From assembly GCA_016870795.1 (NCBI GenBank), contig VGAJ01000008.1, positions 1 to 35,533 of the forward strand: a DNA stretch of 35,533 bases, given 5' to 3'. The position numbers and the translations under genes were made by a program. Positions 14,788-22,519 of this stretch are shown in pieces. The stretch is from Actinomycetota bacterium (GTDB taxonomy: Bacteria; Actinomycetota; Actinomycetes; Nanopelagicales; Nanopelagicaceae). The notes beneath the pieces were generated by a model. That model did not search any database. It was not told the DNA's origin and saw nothing but the letters and a program-made list of their open reading frames with translations. Within the stretch, counting starts at the first letter, position 1, and every line of letters starts with the position of its first letter.

Positions 14788-15045
14788 TCATCCCCCAAAG
14801 AGATCATCTGGAGTCTTAATCTTTCTAAGCTCTCGCTTCATATTGATCTCACCTGCCAATTTGAGGATTGATGGGGGAAGCTCTTGCCTTGGTTTTTTCT
14901 TCATGAGAAAGAGAGGAATTAAGCACCAGAATTGGAAGAGATAAGCCCAGAAGGCCCAGAGAAAAGGATTTCTTCCAAAGGCAAAGGCGGTAAAGGAAAC
15001 TATTGGCATAGCCATTACTGTCAGTATCACTTGCTCAAGATCCAT
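14788..15045 (-). CDS. Small membrane protein of unknown function
   Basis: An 85-residue leftward frame starts at ATG 15045. It has one or two hydrophobic stretches (VILTVMAMPIVSFTAFAF and FLWAFWAYLFQFWCLIPLFL), then a basic turn MKKKPRQ and a soluble tail ending DDLFGG. The layout is a two-TM hairpin with the C-terminus in the cytoplasm (positive-inside rule). I recognise no family. It is divergent from the protease gene, with 71 bases between the two starts, and convergent with dhaL. Coherent composition and placement support it as real; a conserved actinobacterial small membrane protein is the likeliest reading. Confidence 0.62.
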   Translation of the reverse strand: MDLEQVILTVMAMPIVSFTAFAFGRNPFLWAFWAYLFQFWCLIPLFLMKKKPRQELPPSILKLAGEINMKRELRKIKTPDDLFGG

Positions 15046-15116
15046 GGCTTTAATCTAGAGGTAGGTGGGGACAAAGATAAGAGCCCTTGTCAGATGCTGG
15101 CCCTAGGCTCATAGCC

Positions 15117-15881
15117 ATGAATCGATCTGAGAATCCCTTTATAGCTTTTCTGGTAATCATTACAGCTCCTATTGCGGCAGGAGCACTTTTACTAACTTGG
15201 GCTCCTTCCAATCATTTCTTTGATTTCTCACCTAAATATGATGGTTATGTTCCAGCTAGAGATATTTCAACAACAGTAGATACTGTTCAAGATGCAACCC
15301 TTACCGTCTTTTGTGATCAGAGCGATGATCGAGGATCTCTTGGCACAGCCTGGGCAATTGATAAAGAGGTTTTGCAAATTGAGTCAGAAAAGACTCTGCT
15401 TGTTACCAATCATCACGTCATTGAAGATTGCATCAAGCCGGGGTCAAAGCTAAGAGTTGCTAAGTTATATGGTAAGAAACGAGATGCAACGCTTCTAACT
15501 TATGACAAGAAGAATGATTTAGCTCTGCTAGAAGTTGATATGAAGCTGGAGCCGCTAGAGCTTTCAGAAAACTTTATGTATTCAGGGTATTGGGTGATGA
15601 GCCTTGGAAGTGCAGCGGGATATGAGGGCTCGGTCTCCTTTGGAAATATCATTAACACCACCTATGACGAGGTCTTATTCACTAACAATATCTCTGAAGG
15701 AAATAGTGGTGGCGCGCTCATTGATAATGAGGGCAAAGTTGTCGGCGTAATTACTTGGGGTGTGAATAATGAGCGAGAGCAATATAACGGCGCTAAAAGC
15801 CTTGATGCTTTATGCCTGAAAATCATTAATTGTGAGTATGAATATGATGGCGAAAAGACTTGGTATAACTGGAAAGACTAA
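15117..15881 (+). CDS. Membrane-anchored trypsin-like serine protease
   Basis: The product (254 aa from ATG 15117) has a single N-terminal hydrophobic anchor (about residues 8-28) and a chymotrypsin/HtrA-like domain without a PDZ domain. The triad is visible: His100 in VTNHHVIEDC, Asp134 in KKNDLALLEV and Ser197 in SEGNSGGALI, with the oxyanion Gly before it. The catalytic domain should face outward. In-frame extension to a TTG at 15087 is possible but adds no conserved sequence. Its stop directly abuts the stop of the mycoredoxin gene on the other strand. A role in protein quality control or processing at the cell surface is inferred from related trypsin-like proteases. Confidence 0.87.
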   Translation: MNRSENPFIAFLVIITAPIAAGALLLTWAPSNHFFDFSPKYDGYVPARDISTTVDTVQDATLTVFCDQSDDRGSLGTAWAIDKEVLQIESEKTLLVTNHHVIEDCIKPGSKLRVAKLYGKKRDATLLTYDKKNDLALLEVDMKLEPLELSENFMYSGYWVMSLGSAAGYEGSVSFGNIINTTYDEVLFTNNISEGNSGGALIDNEGKVVGVITWGVNNEREQYNGAKSLDALCLKIINCEYEYDGEKTWYNWKD

Positions 15882-16121
15882 CTAGAGCGAAGCAAGCTTT
15901 TCTTGAACTTGTTTTGCTGATGGGTTAGTCATAGCGCTGCCATCTGAGAAAACTAGGGTTGGAACGGTTTGATTTCCCCCGTTTACCTTTTCAACGATTT
16001 GGGCTGTTCCGGCAACCTCTTCAATATTGATCTCTTCAAAGCTAATACCAAGGTCTGCTAGTTGCGACTTTAGCCGCTTGCAATAACCACACCAGGAGGT
16101 TGAATACATAACAAATGACAT
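15882..16121 (-). CDS. Mycoredoxin/glutaredoxin-like protein
   Basis: This 79-residue protein is a short thioredoxin-fold redoxin. The active site is W-C-G-Y-C (C11 and C14), the cis-proline motif is QTVPTLVFSDG near residue 50, and the C-terminal helix is AKQVQEKL. The CGYC motif and small size match actinobacterial mycoredoxin-1 (Mrx1), which reduces mycothiol mixed disulfides, rather than CPYC glutaredoxins that use glutathione. It acts in the cytoplasm. It follows the small acidic-protein gene on the same strand after 35 bases and may be co-transcribed with it. The assignment to mycothiol rather than another thiol rests on lineage. Confidence 0.88.
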   Translation of the reverse strand: MSFVMYSTSWCGYCKRLKSQLADLGISFEEINIEEVAGTAQIVEKVNGGNQTVPTLVFSDGSAMTNPSAKQVQEKLASL

Positions 16122-16156
16122 CTATACCCCGCTTCTTTTTCTCTTAGAAGAAAACT

Positions 16157-16270
16157 CTATTTGCCAGCAGGTTCCAGCTCTGGAGTTACTACTGGAGAGG
16201 CGGGGCTGACTGCAGGCTCAAGCTCTCTTTCGCGGCGAACTACGCGATCTGGTTCTCCAATTTCAGCCAT
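16157..16270 (-). CDS. Small 37-residue conserved-looking protein
   Basis: A short frame from ATG 16270 encodes a 37-residue protein beginning MAEIGEPDRVVRRERELEPA and ending in a Pro/Val/Glu-rich tail. AAGGAA lies 6 bases before ATG 16270; another ATG at 16276 is too close to it. The pattern, an I-G-E-P-x-R-x-x-R-R-E-R-E opening with a disordered Pro-Ala-Glu tail, resembles small proteins I recall from many actinobacteria with no known function. It is directly upstream of the mycoredoxin gene on the same strand. It is too short for length-based gene callers and is likely to be missed. Confidence 0.6.
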   Translation of the reverse strand: MAEIGEPDRVVRRERELEPAVSPASPVVTPELEPAGK

Positions 16271-16380
16271 AGCCATTTCCTTCGCTCTCGACTTATAAAA
16301 GGTGAGCCTACCAACCTACTGGATTTGAGCAAGATGAATTCTTTAGGGCCGAGATAGAAGAGGCAAAGTTAGCTCAGTGG

Positions 16381-17169
16381 GTGTTAACTGCCGATATGAA
16401 TCTGGCCAGAGTCAAACGCCGGCTGATAAAAGCTATCCGCCTCTATCCCATTTTGGCCCTTGCAATCTTGGCCCTTGCCTATTTTCTCGGCGCATTTACT
16501 GAGCAAGAAGATCCGCTAGTTCCTCAGAGCGCATTAATCACCGGGCTGTATCTCTTTGTTGGTTTAGTGCCACTTCTCTTTATTATTGGTTTTATTATTT
16601 TGGGAGGAGCTACTGATAGAGAGTTTAAGAAGATGGGCTCAAAGAGAGAGAAGCTTCTTACCTCAGATCCTTTTCTACTTCCAAAAGAGGAGATGTTTGG
16701 CTATAAATTAGCCCTCATTACCGATCGCCCTCCGACTCTTACCGGTCTTACCGGGGATTCGTATCGAGCAGATGATGCAGCTAGTTGTGATTTAGATCCG
16801 TCTCATATTCCTCCTGTAATCGATTGTGAATGTGGCTTCTATGCATATAAGGAATTTGATGATGCTAAATTTGAATTAACCCTAAACCCAGGGTGTTTCT
16901 TAATTGATGTAGATCTGTTTGGCATCGGTTTCATCTATAAGAGAGGGTTTCGAGCTGAGAGCCAGGTGGTAAAAAAACTTCACCTGCCTAAGAGATGCAT
17001 GAGATGCCATATCTTTCCCACTAAAGTCTTCGTTTCTAAATATAGATTAGGGTATTCCTCAACTCCTTGGTGGCAATGGCAGATCTATTGTCAATTCTGT
17101 AGTCGAGGATTTAAAGCAGAGCATCGATTAGAGATCACTGAAATGATTAAGACTCTGGCAATTAAGTAA
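16381..17169 (+). CDS. Two-TM protein with cysteine-rich (zinc-ribbon-like) domain
   Basis: The product has two transmembrane segments (YPILALAILALAYFLGAF near residue 22 and LYLFVGLVPLLFIIGFIIL near 57), then a roughly 180-residue soluble part with paired cysteines: C-E-C-G-F-Y-A-Y, R-C-M-R-C and C-Q-F-C-S-R-G. These pairs could hold one or two zinc ions. I do not recognise the family. GTG 16381 and ATG 16396 are both possible starts. The frame stays open back to 16306 with protein-like sequence (QPTGFEQDEFFRAEI) but has no usual start codon there, so the true N-terminus is uncertain. It is convergent with the S51-type peptidase gene. Confidence 0.72.
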   Translation: MLTADMNLARVKRRLIKAIRLYPILALAILALAYFLGAFTEQEDPLVPQSALITGLYLFVGLVPLLFIIGFIILGGATDREFKKMGSKREKLLTSDPFLLPKEEMFGYKLALITDRPPTLTGLTGDSYRADDAASCDLDPSHIPPVIDCECGFYAYKEFDDAKFELTLNPGCFLIDVDLFGIGFIYKRGFRAESQVVKKLHLPKRCMRCHIFPTKVFVSKYRLGYSSTPWWQWQIYCQFCSRGFKAEHRLEITEMIKTLAIK

Positions 17170-17182
17170 TTTAAGTTACGAG

Positions 17183-17911
17183 TTATTGACTATTTAGCTT
17201 GATTCTCTCGCCAGATTTGAGTATCTCAGGATTAGCCCCAGAGAGAATATGTACTGATGCCGCTCCTTCGACTGTAAAGAAGTCATCTTCGCTGCGCTTA
17301 ACTAAAGCGGTTAGCTCATCGATTCCTATCAAGATTGTGTCATCAGGTGAACTCATTAATACCTTTGCTGCGCTCTCTGGAATCCATCTAAAGAAGCGGT
17401 CAAAGTGAGGAATTACTCTTACTTTAGGCAGAAAGTTAAAGCCTGGGGTTGGGCTTTTCTTGCTAAATCTAAAGTTTGGAATCTGAGTTGAAAACGCCAT
17501 CGCACCTGCGCTGCAGCCAGCAAGGGATGAACCACTAGCCCAGCCTTGATAGATGGCATCAAATACTGGGGTATCAATTAAGGACTCTGCTAGATGATGA
17601 GGATCTCCACCAGAGAGATAGATAAGAGCGCTATCTGCAATCAGTGGCACTAGCTCTTTATCATGCGCATCTTGCTTACTTAATATTTCTAGGAATTCAA
17701 CCTCTACCCCTAAGCGCTCACCTTGCGCTCTTCCTAGCTCTTTCCAATACTTGATGCGCTCTGGGCTCTCCTTGCCTGCTGCAGTTGGGATTTGAATAAA
17801 TCTTGGAACTTTGCCATTTCTTACGCCGTCTTGAATAAGAAGGCTTTCCAGTTCTGACATCTCAGGCAGAAACTCACCGGAGCCAACTAGAGCAATTGAT
17901 CCCTTAGGCAC
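17183..17911 (-). CDS. S51-type peptidase (cyanophycinase/PepE-like)
   Basis: This 242-residue protein is an S51/class I glutamine-amidotransferase-like hydrolase. Landmarks are IALVGSGEFLPEM at the N-terminus, YLSGGDPHHLAES near residue 98, the nucleophile elbow AGCSAGAMAF with Ser134, and VIPHFDRF near 190. PepE (Asp-X dipeptidase) and cyanophycinase share this fold. The sequence does not tell which peptide is cut; no cyanophycin synthetase is encoded in this window. The start is GTG 17911 with AGGAAG 9 bases upstream. It follows the lipoprotein gene after 44 bases on the same strand. Cytoplasmic: no signal peptide. Confidence 0.8.
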   Translation of the reverse strand: MPKGSIALVGSGEFLPEMSELESLLIQDGVRNGKVPRFIQIPTAAGKESPERIKYWKELGRAQGERLGVEVEFLEILSKQDAHDKELVPLIADSALIYLSGGDPHHLAESLIDTPVFDAIYQGWASGSSLAGCSAGAMAFSTQIPNFRFSKKSPTPGFNFLPKVRVIPHFDRFFRWIPESAAKVLMSSPDDTILIGIDELTALVKRSEDDFFTVEGAASVHILSGANPEILKSGERIKLNSQ

Positions 17912-17955
17912 GCTCTATCACTTCCTGATTTCTCTCCTTAATTGAGTAGGGGATT

Positions 17956-18423
17956 CTAAAGAGTTGGGTCAACTTTATTCTCGACAATTGTGGCAGCATC
18001 GACGCCCCATTGCTCATCTATTTTTGATAGAACATATTGCATGGTAAAGCTCTTATTTTGATTATCGATTAAATCCACCTGAAATACATAGCCTTCCTCA
18101 AGAGCAAAGCAGCGTCCAATTTCAAAACTCTTTAAAGAAAGTAGAGCGCTATATTGGCCAGAAATTATTGAAGCAAACTCATCTAGAGATACACCTTGTC
18201 GAAATTGCTCTGAGGCAAAATTGTAGGCAGCCTTTGGATCCTCACTACCAAAGGCATTTAATTGACCGGTAATCCAGGCAGCACCGCCAGAAATGTCCTC
18301 CTGGCTACATTGAGTTGATTGTGACTTAGATTCATCCTGCTGAGCTGGCTCGCTTGAACAAGCCGAGAGTAATAAGGATAGAAGAAGTAATGGCTTTGTT
18401 AGATGAAAGCCTTTGAGAGCCAT
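17956..18423 (-). CDS. Lipoprotein with DUF4864-like domain
   Basis: The 155-residue product starts with a lipoprotein signal: KPLLLLSLLLSAC with the lipobox cysteine at residue 22, then a Ser/Gln/Glu-rich linker. The mature domain (about residues 45-150) is a small alpha/beta fold with the pattern QLNAFGSEDPKAAYNFASEQF and a long sheet ending QWGVDAATIVEN, which resembles DUF4864/SnoaL-like domains. No catalytic residues can be assigned. It is anchored outside the membrane. It lies between the UbiA-family gene and the S51-type peptidase gene, all leftward, and may share a transcript with them. The family call is moderate; the lipoprotein call is firm. Confidence 0.75.
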   Translation of the reverse strand: MALKGFHLTKPLLLLSLLLSACSSEPAQQDESKSQSTQCSQEDISGGAAWITGQLNAFGSEDPKAAYNFASEQFRQGVSLDEFASIISGQYSALLSLKSFEIGRCFALEEGYVFQVDLIDNQNKSFTMQYVLSKIDEQWGVDAATIVENKVDPTL

Positions 18424-18467
18424 GAATAAAGGTTACTGCCCAATTATGCTTTTTGAGCATTGAGAGT

Positions 18468-19148
18468 CTAGGTGTATTGACTTCTTAGATCAGAGCTAAT
18501 TGGACTATTTATCAATATGGCGGTGACAATGATTAAGAGGATAAAAATGACCAGTATTGAAACTCTTTTGCCAACTCGCTGTGGAAGGCCGCCAATATTG
18601 CTATCTCTATCAGCGCTTAAATCCTTTAAGACATTGGCGAAGTGAAAAGCAACTCCAAGTAGAGAGCTAGTTGCCAATACCCAGAGCGGTGGATTTCTAT
18701 CAACGGCATAGAAAATACTTGCTGGAAGCGCTGCAAGGGCGATGAAGTAAACCAAAGGGGAGGTAATACGAAACTTGAAATAGAAGTTATAGGCAATACC
18801 ACAGCCAACTCCTAGTAGATAGACCGCGCCGCCTTTGAGCCCAAGTGGTCCAAGTAAATTAGCAAGCAGTGCAATTGGAAGAAGAATAAATGTGGCCCTT
18901 CTTAGATCTTCAATCTTTACTTGGCCGCTAACTAAAGGTTTATTTACTCGGTTATGTTTTAGATCATCTTGATAGTCATAGATGTCATTGCTCCAGCCAA
19001 TTAGAAGCTGGCCTAAAAAGACGGTGAAAGCAATTAGATAGGCCGGCCCCTCCCACCAAAGCCGCGCAGCTAGAAGGAAGGAAATAGTGGTGATGAGCAT
19101 TGTTGGGCCAAAGTGAGCGGCTCTGGCATAGGCACTTATCGCTCTCAT
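18468..19148 (-). CDS. UbiA-family prenyltransferase
   Basis: This 226-residue multi-TM protein carries the first Asp-rich motif of UbiA enzymes, GWSNDIYDYQDD, followed by HNRVNKPLVSGQV, and a second motif, KDLSADRDSNIGGLPQRVGK, near residue 190. These bind the prenyl-diphosphate magnesium. At 226 residues it is shorter than MenA or UbiA (about 290) and ends shortly after the helix following motif 2, so it may have fewer membrane segments. The aromatic or sugar acceptor is unknown; menaquinone, heme O or chlorophyll-type prenylation cannot be told apart here. It heads a leftward group and is divergent from the NfeD-like gene across 164 bases. Confidence 0.83.
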   Translation of the reverse strand: MRAISAYARAAHFGPTMLITTISFLLAARLWWEGPAYLIAFTVFLGQLLIGWSNDIYDYQDDLKHNRVNKPLVSGQVKIEDLRRATFILLPIALLANLLGPLGLKGGAVYLLGVGCGIAYNFYFKFRITSPLVYFIALAALPASIFYAVDRNPPLWVLATSSLLGVAFHFANVLKDLSADRDSNIGGLPQRVGKRVSILVIFILLIIVTAILINSPISSDLRSQYT

Positions 19149-19216
19149 CTGCCAATAGTGACATAGAAGCGGTTACTTCCCGCCAGGGTTCTCAGGAAAT
19201 TCAATAATTAAGGCAG

Positions 19217-19235
19217 GAAGTGAGTAGATCACTTC
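19217..19235. promoter_or_regulatory. 19-bp palindrome in a divergent intergenic region
   Basis: GAAGTGA-GTAGA-TCACTTC is a perfect 7-bp inverted repeat with a 5-base centre. It extends further (GCAG and CTGC) if one bulged G is allowed. A run of seven A follows on the plus strand. It lies between the start of the UbiA-family gene and the start of the NfeD-like gene. Neither side has the T-tract required of an intrinsic terminator, so an operator or RNA hairpin is more likely. Confidence 0.5.
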
Positions 19236-19312
19236 TGCTCAAAAAAACTTCATCTCCACTACCAAGGGCTGCTCTGATAAAGTCCCAGTTATAGATTAGT
19301 TAGGTGGTAGCA

Positions 19313-19744
19313 ATGGATCCATGGATCTGGTTTGTAGTAGCTGGGCTGCTCTTGGTTGCCGAGATGTTAGTTGTCCATCTCTTATTTGCCTCACTTGCAC
19401 TTGCTGCCCTTGCTGCTGGAGTAAGTAACTTACTTGGAGCCCCGCTTGCCAATCAAGGTATTGCCTTTGCTCTCTTCGCTCTGATCTCACTAGTTGGAAT
19501 TCGCCCAATTGCCTTGCGACATATGAAGAAGCAAGGCCAAGATGGTTCAACAAATGTTGATGCTTTGCTAGGTGCAACTGCCTTTACTACTACCGATGTA
19601 AATGAATTAGGTGGCCAGGTGAAGTTAAGTGGTGAGATCTGGAGCGCTCATACTTTGGGTGAAAAGATTTCATCTGGTGAAAAAGTTCAAGTTGTTGCAA
19701 TCGATGGTGCAACAGCGCGGGTTAAGAAAATCGAGGAGAGATAG
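19313..19744 (+). CDS. NfeD-like membrane protein
   Basis: The product (143 aa from ATG 19313) has about three N-terminal hydrophobic segments (WIWFVVAGLLLVAEMLVVHL and two more up to residue 65) and a C-terminal OB-fold domain with GATAFTTTDVNELGGQVKLSGEIW. This is the short NfeD form that partners SPFH proteins. AGGTGG at 19302-19307 is 5 bases before ATG 19313, which favours it over GTG 19304. The stop is two bases before the SPFH gene, so they form a conserved operon pair. The pair is thought to organise membrane microdomains or assist membrane-protein quality control. Confidence 0.9.
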   Translation: MDPWIWFVVAGLLLVAEMLVVHLLFASLALAALAAGVSNLLGAPLANQGIAFALFALISLVGIRPIALRHMKKQGQDGSTNVDALLGATAFTTTDVNELGGQVKLSGEIWSAHTLGEKISSGEKVQVVAIDGATARVKKIEER

Positions 19745-19746
19745 CG

Positions 19747-20619
19747 ATGTGGTATTCCTATGTAACTGTAAGTCTTATAGTTCTTATCTTTGGAGTGATA
19801 TTAGCTAGATCTATTCGAATAGTCCCCCAGGCAAATGCAGGAATCGTTGAACGGCTAGGAAGGTTTAACCGAGTATTAGGCGCTGGTTTAGCAATCATCA
19901 TTCCTTTCGTTGATCGCCTAAGACCACTAATCGATATGCGCGAGAGAGTTGTCTCCTTTCCGCCCCAGCCAGTAATTACTGAAGATAACCTGGTGGTTTC
20001 AATTGACACTGTGATTTATTTTCAGGTAACGGATCCAAAATCTGCTACCTATGAGATTGAGAATTTTATTCAAGGTATTGAGCAGTTAACCGTTACAACC
20101 TTGCGTAACGTGGTTGGTGGCCTTGATCTAGAGGCAGTTTTAACATCTCGCGACTCAATTAATGCAGCCCTTCGTGGCGTGCTCGATGATGCCACTGGAA
20201 AATGGGGAGTAAGAGTTAATCGAGTTGAACTGAAAGCAATTGATCCACCAGCCAGCGTTCAAGAATCAATGGAGAAGCAGATGCGCGCAGAGCGAGATAA
20301 GCGCGCCACAATTCTCACTGCAGAGGGCGAGAAGCAGAGTCAGATTCTCACCGCTGAAGGAGCAAGGCAGGCAGAGATTCTTCGTGCAGAAGGTGATGCT
20401 CAAGCAGCAGTTCTGCGCGCTAAAGGCGAGGCTGAAGCAATTGAGAAAGTCTTCAAAGCAATTCATGACGCAGATGCTGATGACCGGGTATTGGCCTATC
20501 AATATATCCAGCAGTTAAAAGAGATTGCTAATGGCCAGGCTAGCAAGATCTGGGTCATTCCAGCAGAGTTATCTGGAGCTGCCGAAAAGATTGCTCAAGC
20601 TTTTAAGGAGAAGGGTTAA
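19747..20619 (+). CDS. SPFH/Band 7 membrane protein (stomatin/QmcA-like)
   Basis: The 290-residue protein has one N-terminal TM helix, then the SPFH domain: VPQANAGIVERLGRFNRVL, a G-L-A-I-I-I-P-F-V-D-R motif and MRERVVSFPPQPVITEDN, up to about residue 180. A charged coiled coil follows, with a repeated A-E-G-x-x-Q-x-x-I-L pattern (about residues 180-230). The C-terminal part ends in WVIPAEL and a basic tail. Such proteins oligomerise into membrane cages or rings around FtsH-like proteases or other partners; FtsH is encoded elsewhere in this window. It is transcribed with the NfeD-like gene, 2 bases downstream of its stop. Confidence 0.92.
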   Translation: MWYSYVTVSLIVLIFGVILARSIRIVPQANAGIVERLGRFNRVLGAGLAIIIPFVDRLRPLIDMRERVVSFPPQPVITEDNLVVSIDTVIYFQVTDPKSATYEIENFIQGIEQLTVTTLRNVVGGLDLEAVLTSRDSINAALRGVLDDATGKWGVRVNRVELKAIDPPASVQESMEKQMRAERDKRATILTAEGEKQSQILTAEGARQAEILRAEGDAQAAVLRAKGEAEAIEKVFKAIHDADADDRVLAYQYIQQLKEIANGQASKIWVIPAELSGAAEKIAQAFKEKG

Positions 20620-20648
20620 TCCTGCTTTAAAAGAGTAGAGATTTTTCA

Positions 20649-21095
20649 ATGTTATCCCTGCGCGCTCTTGCAAGCGATGATTATAAGGACTGGAAGAGGC
20701 TATGGGATGGATACTTAAGTTTCTATAAAACTGAGTTAAGCGATGAGATCACCGCTAATACCTGGCGTGAACTAAATGATTCAAAGAGTTTGATTACTGG
20801 ATTTGTTGCAGAGATTGATTCAAAAGTTTGCGGTATAGCCCATTGTTTTCTCCGGCCTTCTACTTGGCATCCAGTTGGCTATCTCTATCTAGAAGATCTC
20901 TTTGTTGATCCAGAATCTCGCGGGGCTGGAGTTGGAAGAGCCCTGCTTGATAAGGCTGCAGAATATGGAAGAGAGATTGGCGCTGAGCGCCTTTATTGGA
21001 TTACTAAGGAAGATAATGCCCAGGCTAGAGTTTTATATGATTCTTTTGTAAAAGGCGCAGCTACTGGATTTATCCAGTATGAATACCCTCTATGA
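20649..21095 (+). CDS. GNAT-family N-acetyltransferase
   Basis: This 148-residue protein follows the GNAT fold. Strand 4 and motif A read LYLEDLFVDPESRGAGVGRALLDKA, with the R-G-A-G-V-G acetyl-CoA pyrophosphate loop near residue 97. A following YWITKEDNAQARVLYDSF segment is typical of the C-terminal part. The substrate is not evident; many such proteins acetylate amines, amino acids or proteins. The ATG at 20649 follows the SPFH stop by 29 bases, with AGAGTAGAG upstream. It precedes the flavin reductase gene by 14 bases, so they are probably co-transcribed. Confidence 0.86.
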   Translation: MLSLRALASDDYKDWKRLWDGYLSFYKTELSDEITANTWRELNDSKSLITGFVAEIDSKVCGIAHCFLRPSTWHPVGYLYLEDLFVDPESRGAGVGRALLDKAAEYGREIGAERLYWITKEDNAQARVLYDSFVKGAATGFIQYEYPL

Positions 21096-21109
21096 GATTG
21101 GTTAATTAA

Positions 21110-22177
21110 TTGGCAAATCTATTTGATCCATTAACGCTTCGTGGTCTTACTTTTCAAAATCGCGTCTGGGTCTCCCCTATGTGTCAGTACTCAGCCAATG
21201 ATGGGCTGATCTCTCCTTGGCACCATGGCCATTTAATGGCATTTGCCACTGGTGCACCTGGCTTAGTAATGGCTGAAGCAAGCGGTGTGGTTATGGAGGG
21301 AAGAATCTCTATTGGTTGTCCCTCTCTTGAAAGTGATGAGAAGGTAAATGCCTTTAAATCCATTAATGATTTTGCAAGATCTTTAAATGTGAAAATGGGA
21401 ATTCAATTAGCTCATGCTGGACGCAAAGCTTCAACGATGCTTCCTTGGGATGATCATCGAATCGCATCCGTTGAAGAAGGTGGTTGGACTCCAGTCTCAG
21501 CATCTCGGCTTGCCTATCACGGCATGCTTGAGCCCCATGAGCTAACAGTTGCTGAAATTGCAGAGCTAGTTAAGGCCTTTGCAAGCGCTGCAAAAAGATC
21601 TGTGGCAGCAGGCTTTGATTTAGTTGAAATTCATGCCGCCCATGGCTATCTATTCCATCAGTTTTATTCACCTCTTTCTAATCAGAGAAGTGATAACTAT
21701 GGCGGTTCTTTTGAGAATCGAATCAGATTCTTGCTTGAAACTATCAAGGCAGTTAGATCAGTGATTCCTGATTCCATGCCGTTATTTGTTCGCATTAGCG
21801 CAAGTGATTGGGTTGAGCAGGGCTGGAGTATTGAGGAATCTATTGAACTCTCAAAGCTTATGAAAGATCTTGGTGTTGATCTTGTTGATGTTTCAAGCGG
21901 TGGAAATCTTCATAACGCGCCAATAAAGGCAGTTCCTGGTTTTCAGGTGCCATTTGCTCAAGCAATTAGGCAGGGTGCAGATATTCCAACCTCTGCAGTT
22001 GGATTGATAACAGGGGCTAAACAAGCAGATGAGATCATCTCATCAGGAAAGGCTGACGCTGTATTTCTTGCAAGAGCGATGATTAGAAACCCTAGATGGG
22101 CAATGGCAGCAGCAGAGGAACTCGGGGTAAAGATTGACTGGCCGTTGCAGTTTGATCGGGGAAGAACGCTTAATTAG
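21110..22177 (+). CDS. NADH:flavin oxidoreductase, old yellow enzyme (YqjM-like)
   Basis: The 355-residue (beta/alpha)8 FMN enzyme has the YqjM/XenA-class fingerprints. SPMCQYSA holds Cys25 and Tyr27, equivalent to the flavin-tuning Cys and Tyr of YqjM. GIQLAHAGRKAS follows, then VEIHAAHGYLFHQFYSPLSN with the substrate-binding His pair, and VFLARAMIRNPRWAM near the C-terminus for FMN phosphate. Such enzymes reduce activated C=C bonds of enals, enones or nitro compounds, often in detoxification. The start appears to be TTG 21110, since the product begins LANLFDPLTLRG at the usual distance from the conserved core. It acts in the cytoplasm. The physiological substrate is unknown. Confidence 0.9.
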   Translation: MANLFDPLTLRGLTFQNRVWVSPMCQYSANDGLISPWHHGHLMAFATGAPGLVMAEASGVVMEGRISIGCPSLESDEKVNAFKSINDFARSLNVKMGIQLAHAGRKASTMLPWDDHRIASVEEGGWTPVSASRLAYHGMLEPHELTVAEIAELVKAFASAAKRSVAAGFDLVEIHAAHGYLFHQFYSPLSNQRSDNYGGSFENRIRFLLETIKAVRSVIPDSMPLFVRISASDWVEQGWSIEESIELSKLMKDLGVDLVDVSSGGNLHNAPIKAVPGFQVPFAQAIRQGADIPTSAVGLITGAKQADEIISSGKADAVFLARAMIRNPRWAMAAAEELGVKIDWPLQFDRGRTLN

Positions 22178-22215
22178 CGTATGTTTTTTGAAGCACTATA
22201 GGTAAGGTTGGAATC

Positions 22216-22461
22216 GTGAAAACAATCTCTCTTAGCCAAGCACGCAACAACTTAGTAAAGCTTATTGCTCAAGCAAAAGCGGAACCCATAGTGATTGAAG
22301 GTGATGAGAAACACTCTGCAGTATTGATCAGTACTGCGCAGTTTGAAAAATTCTTAGATGCCCAAGAAGAACTAGAGGATATTGCCGCAATTGAACAGGC
22401 TATGCGTGATAGTGAGCCAAGTATTCCTTGGGAAACGGTGAAGAAAGATCTCGGAATTTAG
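22216..22461 (+). CDS. Phd/YefM-family antitoxin, apparently orphan
   Basis: The 81-residue product begins MKTISLSQARNNLVKLIAQA, the dimerisation and DNA-binding part of Phd/YefM antitoxins. It continues PIVIEGDEKHSAVLIS and FEKFLDAQEELEDIAAIEQA, and ends with a toxin-wrapping tail. GTG 22216 is preceded by AGGTTGGA. These proteins normally neutralise a RelE-, YoeB- or Doc-type toxin encoded next to them. Here the next gene is on the other strand and the 58-base gap has no toxin-like frame, so the antitoxin stands alone. It may be a relic, a regulator, or an antidote to a toxin encoded elsewhere. Confidence 0.85.
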   Translation: MKTISLSQARNNLVKLIAQAKAEPIVIEGDEKHSAVLISTAQFEKFLDAQEELEDIAAIEQAMRDSEPSIPWETVKKDLGI

Positions 22462-22519
22462 TGACAACTTGTGCTTTAGAGTCTAATCAGTTCTTAAAAA
22501 GTATTGCCTCTGCTATGGT

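Noticed and set aside
16369-16381. tRNA-like D-arm string TTAGCTCAGTGGG
   Set aside because: No acceptor stem, anticodon arm or T-loop sequence lies at proper spacing; the string is within or next to a coding frame.
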